This document shows, piece after piece, positions 1 to 10,308 of a stretch of DNA of 64,000 nucleotides. Within the stretch, counting starts at the first letter, position 1. The number at the start of each line of letters is the position of its first letter. The position numbers were made by a program, and so were the translations under genes. This DNA is from Gamsiella multidivaricata (taxonomy: Eukaryota > Mortierellomycota > Mortierellomycetes > Mortierellales > Mortierellaceae), in NCBI RefSeq assembly GCF_025024155.1, contig NW_026251745.1, positions 62,001 through 126,000 of the forward strand. Reading direction: 5' to 3'. The notes beneath the pieces were generated by a model. That model did not search any database, was not told the DNA's origin, and saw only the letters and a list, made by a program, of their open reading frames with translations.

Positions 1-1254
1 CTCCGACATCATGCTAAAGGGTGCATTTTCGTTTCTCTGGACGTCAGTATTTAAGATGGCAGATGCGGACGATCGCGCGCTGCAAAAACTACAAAAAAAA
101 ATTCTTTTCCGTTTGAAAAGAAAAGAGACACCTGTTCCACACGCGACGTGTTATTCATCCTTGGCAAAACTCGTTTTGTATGACAGCGAGGGCCCAGACA
201 CTATGGTACAAACGGCCGGTACAGGCGCAAGAGACCTAGGTATGATGTGGAATAGCATCAGCCAAGCACAAGCAATTAAAAAATAGCATGCAAGATTTGC
301 TCCGCAGTTGAAAAAAAAACGTGGGCATTCAAATCTACTTGCAAAATAGGATATTTTTTCTTCTGTCGTTCCGCCTCGAGGGAGGAAGGGAGGGATCAAA
401 TAGCTCTGGTCGCATAATTGTGGACACAAGATCAATAGGATTACAGTACTAGGACAGCGTACGAACGCCGAGACTAGGGGATGCATATGTTTTTGTGCTC
501 ATTATGTTCATACTGTCAAGAAAGAGGAGGGTGCTAATGGCTCTTCGGCTTTAATGTTGTGCCGAAATAGCCACAATAAGCAGCATGCAGTAGGATGTTG
601 GCATAACAAGGAAGGGGCTCAGTAGGAAGGAGAATGGCTGTCATGCTTGAAAAGGGAATTTTTTTTGCATGTTGCAACACTTTCATCTCCATCAAACACG
701 ATGAGGTTAAGAGAGACAAGGTTTATTTGAATTGAATACTCGTCATGTTTGTTTTGTCCTAGGAAAACAACGCGTAAACATCATCAAGCAACCCATTTTT
801 GTCCTATTTTCGTCCCTCCCAAGGGTGGAGGACATGTCTTGGCTTGGAAGAAGCGCGGTCAGTCATGACCCTGCGCAGTGCCCTTTTCGCAATTTTATTT
901 TCTGTGCTGCAATGCAGTGACGCTCAAAATGTCAAGAATGCAGGGCTGCCTGGTCAAACACCTATGTGAGATAGAGAGGGAGGGAAAAAAAAAAGGAGGG
1001 AGGACGTATATAAAGCCCACCGACTTTTACCTTGTTTGCTCTCCATCATGGACTTCCCCAAGCATTAAACGCCTCTTAGCACACTCAGCAATACTCACTG
1101 GCACCTCTATACCTCTATAGCATAGACAAACAAATTATCATCGAACATTGTACACCACACAGTAGCCAGCCAATATCATCATCAACGACATACAATCAGC
1201 TACTCATTTTCACTCTCACACACGCAAAAGAGAAATTCAAGACATTTTGAGTAC
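1..1254. other. Spacer upstream of the monooxygenase, no supported gene
   Basis: No reading frame here has codon structure or a family motif I can recognise; the short ORFs are accidental. Only the last ~250 bp look functional: a TATA-like element near 1007 followed by a CA-rich, C/A-biased leader that runs to the start codon at 1255, typical of a fungal 5' untranslated region. Confidence 0.6.
1007..1015 (+). promoter_or_regulatory. Probable TATA box of the monooxygenase gene
   Basis: TATATAAAG lies about 240 bp before the start codon and is followed by a C/A-rich leader without in-frame ATGs that open a long frame. Position and sequence fit a TATA box with transcription starting near 1040, which is inference. 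Confidence 0.45.
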
Positions 1255-3491
1255 ATGATGGCCACAACAGCATCCTCTGGCTCCACCACGTCATCCTCCT
1301 CGACACACTCGGCCATCTCCACTGTCCCTGTTCTGATCGCTGGCGGTGGCCCCGTCGGACTATTCGAGGCCTACCTGCTCACAAAACTCGGTATCCAAGT
1401 CCGCATCATCGAGCGCGAGATGGCCATATCGCCTCTCTCCAAGGCCCTGGGCCTCCAAGCTCGCTCCATGGAGATCTTCCAAATGGCGGGCATTGTCGAC
1501 AAGTTTCTGGAACGTGGGACTAAACTGAAGGACTTCAACATCTACATCGGCAACAGGAAAGCGGCCACGATCCCGGTCATGGGCGTAAGCGCCGCAGATA
1601 CACAATATGGGTTTGGCCTGTTCTTGGAGCAGGCAAAGACCTCGGAGATCCTGGTCGAAGAGCTGGAAAAGATGGGTGTCAAGGTCGACCATGGATGGGA
1701 GCTCCTGGATACCAAGGTTGTTGAGGAGAGCGAGGAGGAAGGTATTCAGGAGGCAAGTGTTGGAGAGAAAAGGAGTCACAAGCAGGCGTACGTCGAGACG
1801 ATCATCCGGAGGGCACTCTCTGGCGATAACACCACTGTGGATGAGAAGAAGGTGCTGGGGGATGTGGACCTGCTGACGGAGCAGACTGACAAGGTATACG
1901 AGACGCAGGTGATTAGGTCAGAGTACCTGGTCGCTGCTGATGGAGGGCGCTCGACCGTGCGACACAAGCTCAACATCGGGTTCCCAGGACGCACCTTGAC
2001 ACATAAAACGCTCATGTGGGACGGGAAGTACGAGAGCGACATGGATTTTAGTGGTGTCACGTAAGTTTCAGTTGCAATGCATGTTGGCCAAAGGGCAGTA
2101 TCGCGGATCACCGTTTCATTCATTTCACTCCTCGATATTTTTACTCATTATCCCCACGATTCTTGGTTGAATGATATATAGGCTGGTTCACGGAGTCGAC
2201 AGGAAAAACGTCATTGCCTTCCCACTCACGAATGGCAGCATCCGTATGGGCGTCGAGGGTGGAAGCGTCGAACCTGGGGAGGATCTGGCCAAGACAGCAC
2301 AGGATCTCACAGTCGAAAGATTCGAGGAGCTCGTCTCTACACGCATCGCCCCTGCAAAGTTCAAGATCACGGAAACAGATTGGCTGACGGTCTTCAAGAT
2401 CAACGAACGTCGCGCAGAGCACTTCGTCTACAAGAACCGTATCTTCCTAGCGGGTGATGCCGCACATGTGCACTCACCCGCTGGCGGCCAGGGTCTGAAC
2501 ACCGGATTGCAGGATGCGCACAACTTGGCCTGGAAGCTCGCGTTTGTCTTGAATAAGGTGGCTCCACCTTCACTGCTGCAGACGTATGAGGAGCGAGAAC
2601 CCATGGCTGACAGGGCCATTGAACTTTCATCCATGATCCTGAACCGGAACCGGAACTTGGGTTTTATGTCGATGATGAAGAGAAGAGTCTTTTATTTCTT
2701 GTCGCCGTTGATCTTTTCAGTAATGAAGACGTTTTCTTTTGCGTCAGAGGTTAGCATGGTAAGCTTTTTTTTTTTTTCTTTCTTTTTTTTTTTATTATTA
2801 TTACCGTTCATACAAATCTTTAACTGTCCTCTTCGCACGTTAGTTGCAAGTGCGATATCAACCGAACGCACTCAACAAGAATCATGCAACGCAACCAGTT
2901 CTTTCTGAGAAGTTCCAGGTCGGCGTCCGTGCCTATGATTGCACCCTCCATTCCGCTCAGTCAGCATCCAGCAGTATCAAGGACTCGACTCAGATTCGAC
3001 TTCACGAACTAACGATCGGTATCGGTCGCTTCCATATCCTGGTCTTCACTTCCGATATGCTAGCCGTCAAGGATACGAGCGCCATCAATGGAATTGAGAG
3101 GACCCATGCCAAGGAACTCGAGAATAATATCAACAACTACGTCCGCCGATGGCGATCCAAATGGTCGTTCAACTCGAGTATGACGGATGGGTACCAGGAC
3201 AAGGATCTGTTCAAGGTTCATATCATTGCCGGATCGGCGACCGCAGCGGATGAGGAGGACGAGGACAGTAGTAGTCTCGATACGTTGATCAAGAAGAACG
3301 CGGGTGATGGAAAGATCTTCTTGGATGACACGAAGGTGGGGCATCAGAGATACGGATTCTTGTGGAACAAGGGACCGGGAGGAATTGTGGTTGTTCGACC
3401 AGATTCCCATATTGGATACCGCGTCAATGGGGCTGGGGAGGACGCATGGAAGGATGTGGATGAATTCTTTTCGTCCATCTTGGCCTTGTAA
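1255..3491 (+). CDS. FAD-dependent aromatic monooxygenase (phenol 2-monooxygenase / PheA-TfdB type)
   Basis: Three exons, 1255-2060, 2182-2758 and 2844-3491, joined by GTAAGT..TAG and GTAAGC..TAG introns in consistent phase; product about 676 aa. Residues ~24-36 hold the FAD-binding Rossmann motif (GGGPVGL), and GDAAH at ~360-364 is the second FAD/ribityl motif of p-hydroxybenzoate hydroxylase-fold enzymes, followed by GGQGLNTGLQDAHNLAWKLA. The ~220 C-terminal residues resemble the thioredoxin-like tail of phenol hydroxylases. Such enzymes use NADPH and O2 to hydroxylate aromatic rings in the cytosol; the substrate cannot be read from sequence. A second Met directly follows the first. Two Ser/Thr-rich stretches precede the Rossmann fold. 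The second intron carries a T-rich tract. No degradation-pathway partner is adjacent, so it appears to be a stand-alone gene. Confidence 0.9.
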
Positions 3492-3587
3492 ATACAGCGC
3501 ATTTTGGCCGCATTCAACTTAATTGTATTAGAAAAAGAATTGGACCAGCTCGTGAAGACATATACATAAAAAAAAAGCATCGTAGCA

Positions 3588-3625
<38 letters not shown>

Positions 3626-4410
3626 GAGGAGGGGGGCTTTGTGCTATGCTTAAGATACAGGCTGGATCGATAGCGAAGTCGCGACCCTCTGCAAGGAGCA
3701 CACAATATCTTAGTGCTATAAATATCCCGTGCCAAGCAAACGATTAATCTGAGAAATCGGTATGCACTGCGGCTCCATCCATGGCATTTATTTTGTTCCC
3801 TGCCGCAGTGCTGTCCTCGGAAGAATCCCTTGGCTTGTAAATTTCTGATCATATCGCCTGCTTCCCTTTGTCTGCACGACGGTCTGCTGTCGAAGCTGAT
3901 GCTTCAGGCGGGGGTATGATGGCGGCACACCAGGACTTCCATCTGTGTCTGGCGTCTGAGGTCACTCACGGCTCTGTCTCTTAGGGCGATATGGTTGAGA
4001 TGACGTGTTCATTCCTGAGCCAGCGAGCTCTTCCTGCCATCTCACGATATGGTCCAATATCTCCATTGATCTCTCGAGGCAGCAGGAGACAGTATCCAGA
4101 AGCACGTAAAAGCAATATGAACAATTTTGCTGATGGTGTAACCGCCCCGAAACCTAAATGCAGCCGCCCACCAGAGAAAAAAAACAAAAAAAAACAAGGA
4201 CGCGGTAGACCACGAAGGCAAATCAGCGAGCAGGAAGTAGAGGAATATGAGGAGGGATGGTTTTTTTTTTATTTTACCCCTGAACCACGACAGAGGGTTT
4301 CCTTCAGGATTCCCAGATACCTTCATTAAGATCACTCGAAAGATCCCACTCTTGTCTAGTGTCTAATTGCTATTAGATAGTATGTAAACCCTCAGCAGCT
4401 CCTCTTCCTA
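3492..4410. other. Convergent 3' spacer
   Basis: Lies between the tails of the plus-strand monooxygenase and the minus-strand hydrolase. It holds a 32-nt poly(A) run at 3590-3621 and smaller A/T runs. A 112-codon frame at 3991-4329 has no family features and is crossed by homopolymers; I see no gene. Confidence 0.6.
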
Positions 4411-6258
4411 CTATTCCTCCTTAGGCTGCTGAAGGCTGCTGCCGGCCTTGTTCTTCCTCTTGAACTCGTGCATGACACCTTCATCAAACTCAGTTACAAA
4501 TGCCGCCACCTTGCCATTTCCTCCTGTCTGGAACATAACAAGACTTGTCACCATGACTGTACTATAGCGGATCCTCAATACAAACGCATCGAAATGATAA
4601 TGCTCCAGCTTGCCGTCAAAATGCCCCATCCTGTAAAATAAAGCATTCTCTCCTGTCTCCGCCTCCTTTTCCAGTCGGACAGAAATTTCCCCAAAGACCG
4701 GGTTGAAATACGCTCCCACATAGGCTTGCCAAGCATGAGCTGGAGGTTGATTGGGCACTGGCTCGGGCAGATTACCCTTGTCGAATCCCGCAAGCAGGTC
4801 ATAGTATACCTTGGTCTCCTTCACAGCCACGTCAAAGAGCCAATCCTGGGTTCGGGGAAGATCAAGAAGATCGTCCGCGATATGGTAGGCGAGGTTGGGG
4901 CCCAGTTCTGAAGGGAAAATGTTGAAGAGTTGGGCAATTACTAGATCCACATGTGGGAATATGGTCAAATTGGAGCGGAACCCAGAGATGGAGCCAGCTA
5001 CATGCATATCCAAGCAAGTGAAGAGAAAACGCACCAGTTAAGACAAGGCAACTCCCGCATCACATACTCAAGCAATCAAACTCCTTCCGTTCCTTCAAGT
5101 TTCGAGTCGAGGATGTGACATTACAGTGGCGATAGAAAACCTGTCCCTTGTAGGAGTCAAACCACCAGCCGAGGCCATAATTGACTACAGGCGCAAACTC
5201 GGGTGTACGCGGTTCCGTCATAATGCTGTGCGCAGTCAGAGTCTCCCTAATGCTGTCCTTGTTCAGGATCTGTCTGCCGTTCAACTCGCCGGTGTTCATA
5301 ACTGTCTTCCCCCATCGGACGAGATCCAGCACATTGGAGTGCATATCCCCAGCAGGTGCGGTGGACGCATAAACCTCATCTAGATCATTCATCTTGAATA
5401 TTCCATTTTGAGCATGCTCGATAGAAGCAGCACTAAAGGACATGGCATGGTTCGATCGCTTCTTCATCTCCATGGGAGAGAATCCAGTGTTGGTCAAGCC
5501 CAAGGGGCTCAAAACCTTTTCCTGGACAAGGTCCTCATAAGGTATGCCTGCGACATTGGCAGCTGCCTCTCCTGCGACGGCGAACATCACATTGTTGTAC
5601 TGAGTCTTGGAGCCTAATTTGGAGGTCATATCGACGTGCCTGAGTCGCTTGATGAGCTCCCTTCTTGGGAGTGTGCTCCTGTACCAGCCCAGATCTACAT
5701 CAGGAAGACCCTAAAATGGATGTTTAAAGACAGATTGGTATGTTTGTGCATGCACTTTGTTGGCATGCAGTTTAACATCAAGGGGCTTACCGTGCGATGA
5801 GAGAGTAGGTCGACCAGAGTCAATTGGGAAGTCAGAACGGGATCTTTGAGCTCAAACTCGGGGAGGAACTTGTTGACCGGTGTCTTGTCCCAATCCATCT
5901 TTCCCTCAGCAACCATTTCACCAATAGCAGTTGCGGTGAAAGCCTTGGTCAGAGACCCAATTTCCGATATGGTCTATATTGTCAATATGTGATTAGCATC
6001 TGTCAGTACACGACATCCTCAGTGATATTGCTGAAGAAGAGGGAAAAAAAATGGCTTGTGCGTTCTTCTCATTACATCTACAGTGAAGGGCTCTTGCTCA
6101 TTTCGCTTTCCGAAGCCTTCTGCGAAGATGAGTTGGTCCTTGTAGAGGACAGCAACACTCATCCCTGGGATGCCACATTGGATTCTAGCCTTCTCGACAA
6201 GATCATGAAGGTTGGCGAGAGGCTTCTTCGTTGGCCTCAGTGGACTGGGAAGCTGCAT
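4411..6258 (-). CDS. Serine hydrolase of the beta-lactamase/penicillin-binding fold (class C, LACTB-like)
   Basis: Four exons on the minus strand: 6258-6076, 5973-5791, 5710-5125 and 4997-4411, giving about 512 aa. Phase is continuous across all junctions. The catalytic SxxK motif is SLTK at residues ~68-71, immediately after the first splice junction; a YNN triad at ~159-161 matches the class C YxN motif; and HSG at ~317-319, formed across the third junction, takes the place of the KTG box. These are the three signatures of the family, which includes esterases, peptidases, lactonases and mitochondrial LACTB; true beta-lactam hydrolysis is not implied. The C-terminal ~120 residues look like the lipocalin-like domain often appended in fungal members. 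No signal peptide is evident, so a cytosolic location is likely. The start at 6258 is the only in-frame ATG downstream of a TATA-like element near 6345. Confidence 0.88.
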
Positions 6259-6339
6259 TTCGTTTTCGAACAGAGAATAGGAGGGCGGAGAAGGGTTGAG
6301 TGCGATGAGAGGTGAACATTGTGATGAACCTAACAGGAG

Positions 6340-6353
6340 CCCTTATTTATATA
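6340..6353 (-). promoter_or_regulatory. Probable TATA box of the serine hydrolase
   Basis: Read on the minus strand this is GAGATATATAAATAAG, about 85 bp upstream of the start codon at 6258. It is the only TATA-like element in the short upstream region. Confidence 0.4.
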
Positions 6354-6634
6354 TCTCTCGATCCGCGATGTGCCAAGATCATTTCGTCTTGGCTCTCTCG
6401 TTTTGTTGACACAGCATCCAGAGAGAGGACCATAAGATGGATTCCCACCCAAAACGGATGGGAATCCAAGAGAACACCGAATTCAATAATTCTGTCACTG
6501 GCAACGCGCGAAATGCAGGTCGAGTTTATTTTCGACTTTACTTAGCACTGACATTCGTGTGCCGTTTGCTCACAGAAGCAACCATAATACACGTCATACC
6601 CAGTCTTTCTTTCAGAAAGAATGGTTCCCATCTA

Positions 6635-8228
6635 CAATGGTGGGGCGCAAAACTGCTCCAGTGCTCGCCGATTCTTTTCCTTTCTGAAGTTTCTCTGTCA
6701 ATGCATGCCAAATCGGGATGTAACGTGGTGTAGTTGTAACCGTGGACCTCGCGAATAGAGACATCAATTACTGTATCCAACAAGAACTGGATGTGGTCAT
6801 TGGAACAGTTTTGAAGTGCAATAGGTTCAATTCAATGGGCATAGTGTTGAGTAGAAGTTAAATAAGCAGAGGCTGGAGTTCTATCGTTTGGCAACGGCGC
6901 TCTTAAATAGCTGTGTCCATGCGGCTCGAGATCATTTACATGAAGCTTGGTGTTAAAATTGATTGTCCTCCATTTTGCAGTGAAGGATAGTACTTTTATG
7001 CTTTTCCTCGGTTCTATGAACTGCTTGATAAGACTGCGGCCTCCTAATTCTTTGCAGCTTTTTGGAGATGTAGGGACTTTCCGAGCTGGATCTTGAGATA
7101 TGCCCAGATGTGTTCGGCTGGGTTGATTTTAAGAGGCTACGCTATGTCAATCGACTTTAGATAGGCTCTTGTAACTTTGGCGAAATAGTTGGGACCATTA
7201 CATACCGAATGATGAATCCTTGCTTCGCCAAGCCTATTCTTTAATGGACATCTACAGATCCTCCTGAAGTATCTGGAAGTGCGGTTGGGAGTTCATAGTC
7301 TCATCGACCATGGCGATATAACCAGGTCCGCACCATGTCATACAAAGTCATACCATAATATCGCCACCACCAAACTCGACTGTCCCATCAACTGAGCGAG
7401 TAGTTATCCTCTCTGGTACGTCGTCCCATACCCAGCGAAGACCGTCAGAACATATCCTGTTGATATTGCGCTCGTCTGACCACATCACCATTGCTTAATA
7501 TTCCTCAATCCATTCCTTGTACTATTTGATGAATTAAAGACAGCTTTTAATGTGCTTCCTTTAAGGTACTGGCTTTTTGGCAATCCATTTTGCGAGTAAC
7601 CCTGCTTCTTTCAGTCGTCGTCGAACTGTCGAAGCGGAAACAGACTGTAGAAGCAATCGAATGGCATTCTTTTTGGTATCAAGGGCTTTCCTGAGAAATC
7701 CATGTTTCAAGTCGACTTTGAGGCATTCGACTGTTTCGGCTGGGAGCTTCCTGGGCCGTCCTCCATTGTTCACTGGCATGCTCTTCTTATGCTCTAAGCG
7801 GATCTTACCAGCTGAAGCAAGAGATATCTGGACTCGGCGGGCTGTTTCACGCGTAGAAACCCCCTCAGTCATCAGCCTCGTAGCCTCCTTAACTTTGGCT
7901 GGGGGAATCGGCTTCATGAAAGGTAAAGGTGTTGATCAAGGAAAGTTGGACATGATCCTGAGTCGAAGCATGACAGTATTGATGTAAATTGGCGAGGAAA
8001 TGGTGAGTTTGTAGCCGTTCTGGCTCACAGTTTGATGTGGCATTTCGCACTCGAGATTCCAGCGCATACCTAGCGATGATAGCCACCACTCTTAGAGCTC
8101 ATCGTTTTGTATTCCAGATCTATGGCTACAAATGCACCAAACTTCATGCTGGTCTGTCAAGTATTGACGGGGAAACTGTAGAAAGAAAACAATATCAGCG
8201 AACACCGGAACTGTTTTGCACCGCACTG
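6635..8228 (-). mobile_element. Decayed Tc1/mariner-type DNA transposon
   Basis: The left arm (6635 to ~6770) and the reverse complement of the right arm (~8095-8228) align over roughly 110 bp at about 70% identity, so they form long imperfect terminal inverted repeats. The right end reads inward as CAGTGCGGTGCAAAACAG, a typical Tc1-like tip, and the left as CAATGGTGGGGCGCAAAACTG. TA dinucleotides flank both ends (6633-6634 and 8229-8230), as expected for Tc1/mariner target duplication. A broken transposase (see next entry) lies between. Total length of 1.59 kb is normal for the superfamily. Divergence of the two arms and multiple stop codons show an old, immobile copy. Confidence 0.75.
7040..7917 (-). 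pseudogene. Tc1/mariner transposase remnant
   Basis: The intact 5' part, 7917 to 7561, encodes 118 residues with the paired-type helix-turn-helix of Tc1 transposases (TRETARRVQISLASAGKI and a basic GRPRKLP linker like the GRPR AT-hook). Beyond the first stop the family can still be followed in broken frames: WSDE, then a GGGDIMV segment, a MNSQPHFQILQEDL segment, and near 7070-7130 INPAEHIWAYLKIQLGK, equivalent to the conserved block holding the third catalytic acidic residue. At least five in-frame stops and frame changes occur, so the gene is dead. The last conserved block loses the usual SPDLNP spacing. Confidence 0.8.
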
Positions 8229-8355
8229 TATACTCTTCTAAAATAACAAAGACCGCTAGCATCTTTTCATTGACACTCAATCCGTCCACGTCGCGTCTGA
8301 TGGTTATATATTCAAAAGCCCAACAATATACATATACTCATGTCTACTCAGATTC

Positions 8356-8796
8356 ATGCGCACACCTATATTACTATCATCATCATTAAGAGGAAATGCC
8401 TCTCGACGTGCCTCGGCTGCAGAACAATCGAACCCGAAGCAGATCTCCATCGCAGACAACTACAGCTACGGTTGCGGCCACCACAACCCCAACCAGAGGA
8501 AGCAACAGCACCCGGACTTCGTCTCTCCTGTATCATTGATTCAGGAACTCGAGATCCCCGAATCCGCCCAACAAGCCGCCGCCGCTGCAGAGCAACGGCT
8601 CCTGGGAAGATCAACCGTGTTAACTCTCCCAGAATTTTAAAAGAAGGGCGAGGAGGTCATCCAGACGATGCTGAAGAGACTTGAGGACTCACAGGGACCG
8701 GACGGTAAAACAGAGATTATGCGGACACAACATGTTCACGAGCTGGATCCGGAGCTGTTGAGACAAGCGTGCGCGCTGGTATTGGGGCGCTGTTAA
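8356..8796 (+). pseudogene. Small ORF interrupted by one in-frame stop, unknown family
   Basis: The frame opens at 8356 and runs 94 codons to a TAA at 8638-8640. The same frame then continues without a stop for 51 codons to 8796, reading KKGEEVIQTMLKRLEDSQ and later HELDPELLRQACALVLGRC, which looks like coding helix sequence. No GT-AG pair that would remove the TAA is apparent. It may be a gene broken by one substitution, a fragment of a dispersed gene family, or chance. I do not recognise the family. Confidence 0.35.
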
Positions 8797-9601
8797 GCCC
8801 AATATGAAAGCCGGAATGACGGAAGGACGAGTGATGAAAGCCTCTTGGCCGCTTGTTTTGCCCACTATCATTGTCTCTATTCTTCCTATTTGATAGTCGG
8901 ATAAGATGTTTACTAGTGTATAAATAGACGCGCATAACGTCTGGTAGGCCACAACCTCGTCTGTCATTTTCGCAAAGCAACTCCTCATGGTGCATGCTTT
9001 GGGTTTGCGTCGTAATCAGGGTCTTTGTTGTTCGCACGGCGCGTTGTGCGCTTTGGTACCATTTTGACGTTTTTTTTTTTTTTTTTTTTTTTTTTTTTGG
9101 TTATCTGATCTTCCACAATCGAGATATTCTCGTCTTGATGGCAAAGATTTTCCAGGATACGTGCGGTACATTCCTGAAGGCGATCCATGCATGGCATGCT
9201 ATGCCAAGTGTATAATTCGATATATTATGGTATCCGGCATCCTCACAGTTCCTGATTTTCTTTTTGTTATAGATTAACATTTCAAAGGCCATGTGTAAAT
9301 GTGTAATGTGTAAATCAGGTTTCCTATTAGAACAAGTCCGTTGGGACCTTTAATACAGCAATTGTGAAAAGGCAAACTAGTCGAATAAAAAAGCAATACA
9401 AGCGAACGAAAGCCGAACAAACAAAGTTCAGAAAATGGACGAGAAACCGCGCGAACGAGAAGGCAGAATGCAAATAAAAGGCGACACGGACGGGGTTCTA
9501 TCGGTTACACTAAGGATGGGTTGATGTGTGCGGATGATGGGAAGGGGGGGAGGAAGGGGATGAAAATGGTGGTTGTGAAGACGTAGTGGCATCCGACTGG
9601 T
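8797..9601. other. Spacer with 29-nt poly(T)
   Basis: No coding signal. A poly(T) run spans 9070-9098; the rest is AT-rich sequence leading to the 3' end of the Nhp6 gene. Confidence 0.6.
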
Positions 9602-10308
9602 TTAGTCGGACTCATCCTCGTCCTCGTCTTCATCCTCCTGAGCCTTCTTGGCGTCGTAAGCAGCCTTCTCGGTAGCATACTTGGCCTTGGCCTTCTCGTG
9701 CTTGGCAATGTAGGGCTATGAAAGATAATATTAGGCAAGTAAAAGGGACACAGTCAGCGAAAGTGACATAAAAAAATGCGACGCGTCACAAAAAAACAAC
9801 AATATGTTCAATTTGATCGCGTGCCCCTGATGATAACGATCCGGCAAGGGCAGGGTACTTACAGCCTTCTGGTCGTCAGTGTATGCCCTCCACTGCTCTC
9901 CGAGGAGACGACCGAGTTCACCTAAGGGTCAGGAAAGAGATGAAAGAGGAAATAAAGTCAGCCTTCTATCGGAAATTTCTTGCAGATCAAGAGCAGGATC
10001 CAAGTCCGAACGGGGTCTACTGTTTCGACTGAATGCCATCACGGGAGACTCTGATTGTTTCCACTCGGATAGATCCTCCTCCATGCATGAAGCAGCCAAA
10101 TACAACAATGGAACATCGGCTTACCGAAGGATGAATCGGGGTTCTGGGCCTTGACCTTCTCGCGCCACTCCTCGCAGAAGAGGAGATAGGCCGACATGGG
10201 GTTCTTGGGAGCATTGGGGTCCTTCTTGGCCTTTCTCTTGCGCTTCTTGACCTCCTCGTTCTTGCCTCTCTTGGTGACTTTTGTCTCCTTCTTGGCGACT
10301 TTTGGCAT
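9602..10308 (-). CDS. NHP6: HMG-box non-histone chromatin protein, Nhp6-like
   Basis: Three exons, 10308-10125, 9921-9863 and 9715-9602, give 118 aa. A basic N-terminal tail (KKRKRKAKK) leads into a single HMG box at residues ~33-105 with the hallmark [11 protein letters not shown], the WREK segment and [14 protein letters not shown], followed by a short acidic tail ([11 protein letters not shown]). The order basic arm, HMG box and short tail matches yeast Nhp6A/B, which bends DNA without sequence preference and works with the FACT histone chaperone in the nucleus; the acidic tail is more like animal HMGB. Immediately upstream of the ATG the minus strand reads TTGCTTCCTTTTATCCCCAATAG, a good 3' splice site, so an intron in the 5' untranslated region is likely. 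Confidence 0.93.

Noticed and set aside
11..286. 91-codon plus-strand frame at the window start
   Set aside because: No family motif, no plausible splice partner, and overlapped by a similar-length frame on the other strand; it looks like chance.
3991..4329. 112-codon frame between two convergent genes
   Set aside because: Its sequence is dominated by A and T runs and Lys/Arg from poly(A); no homologous pattern recognised.
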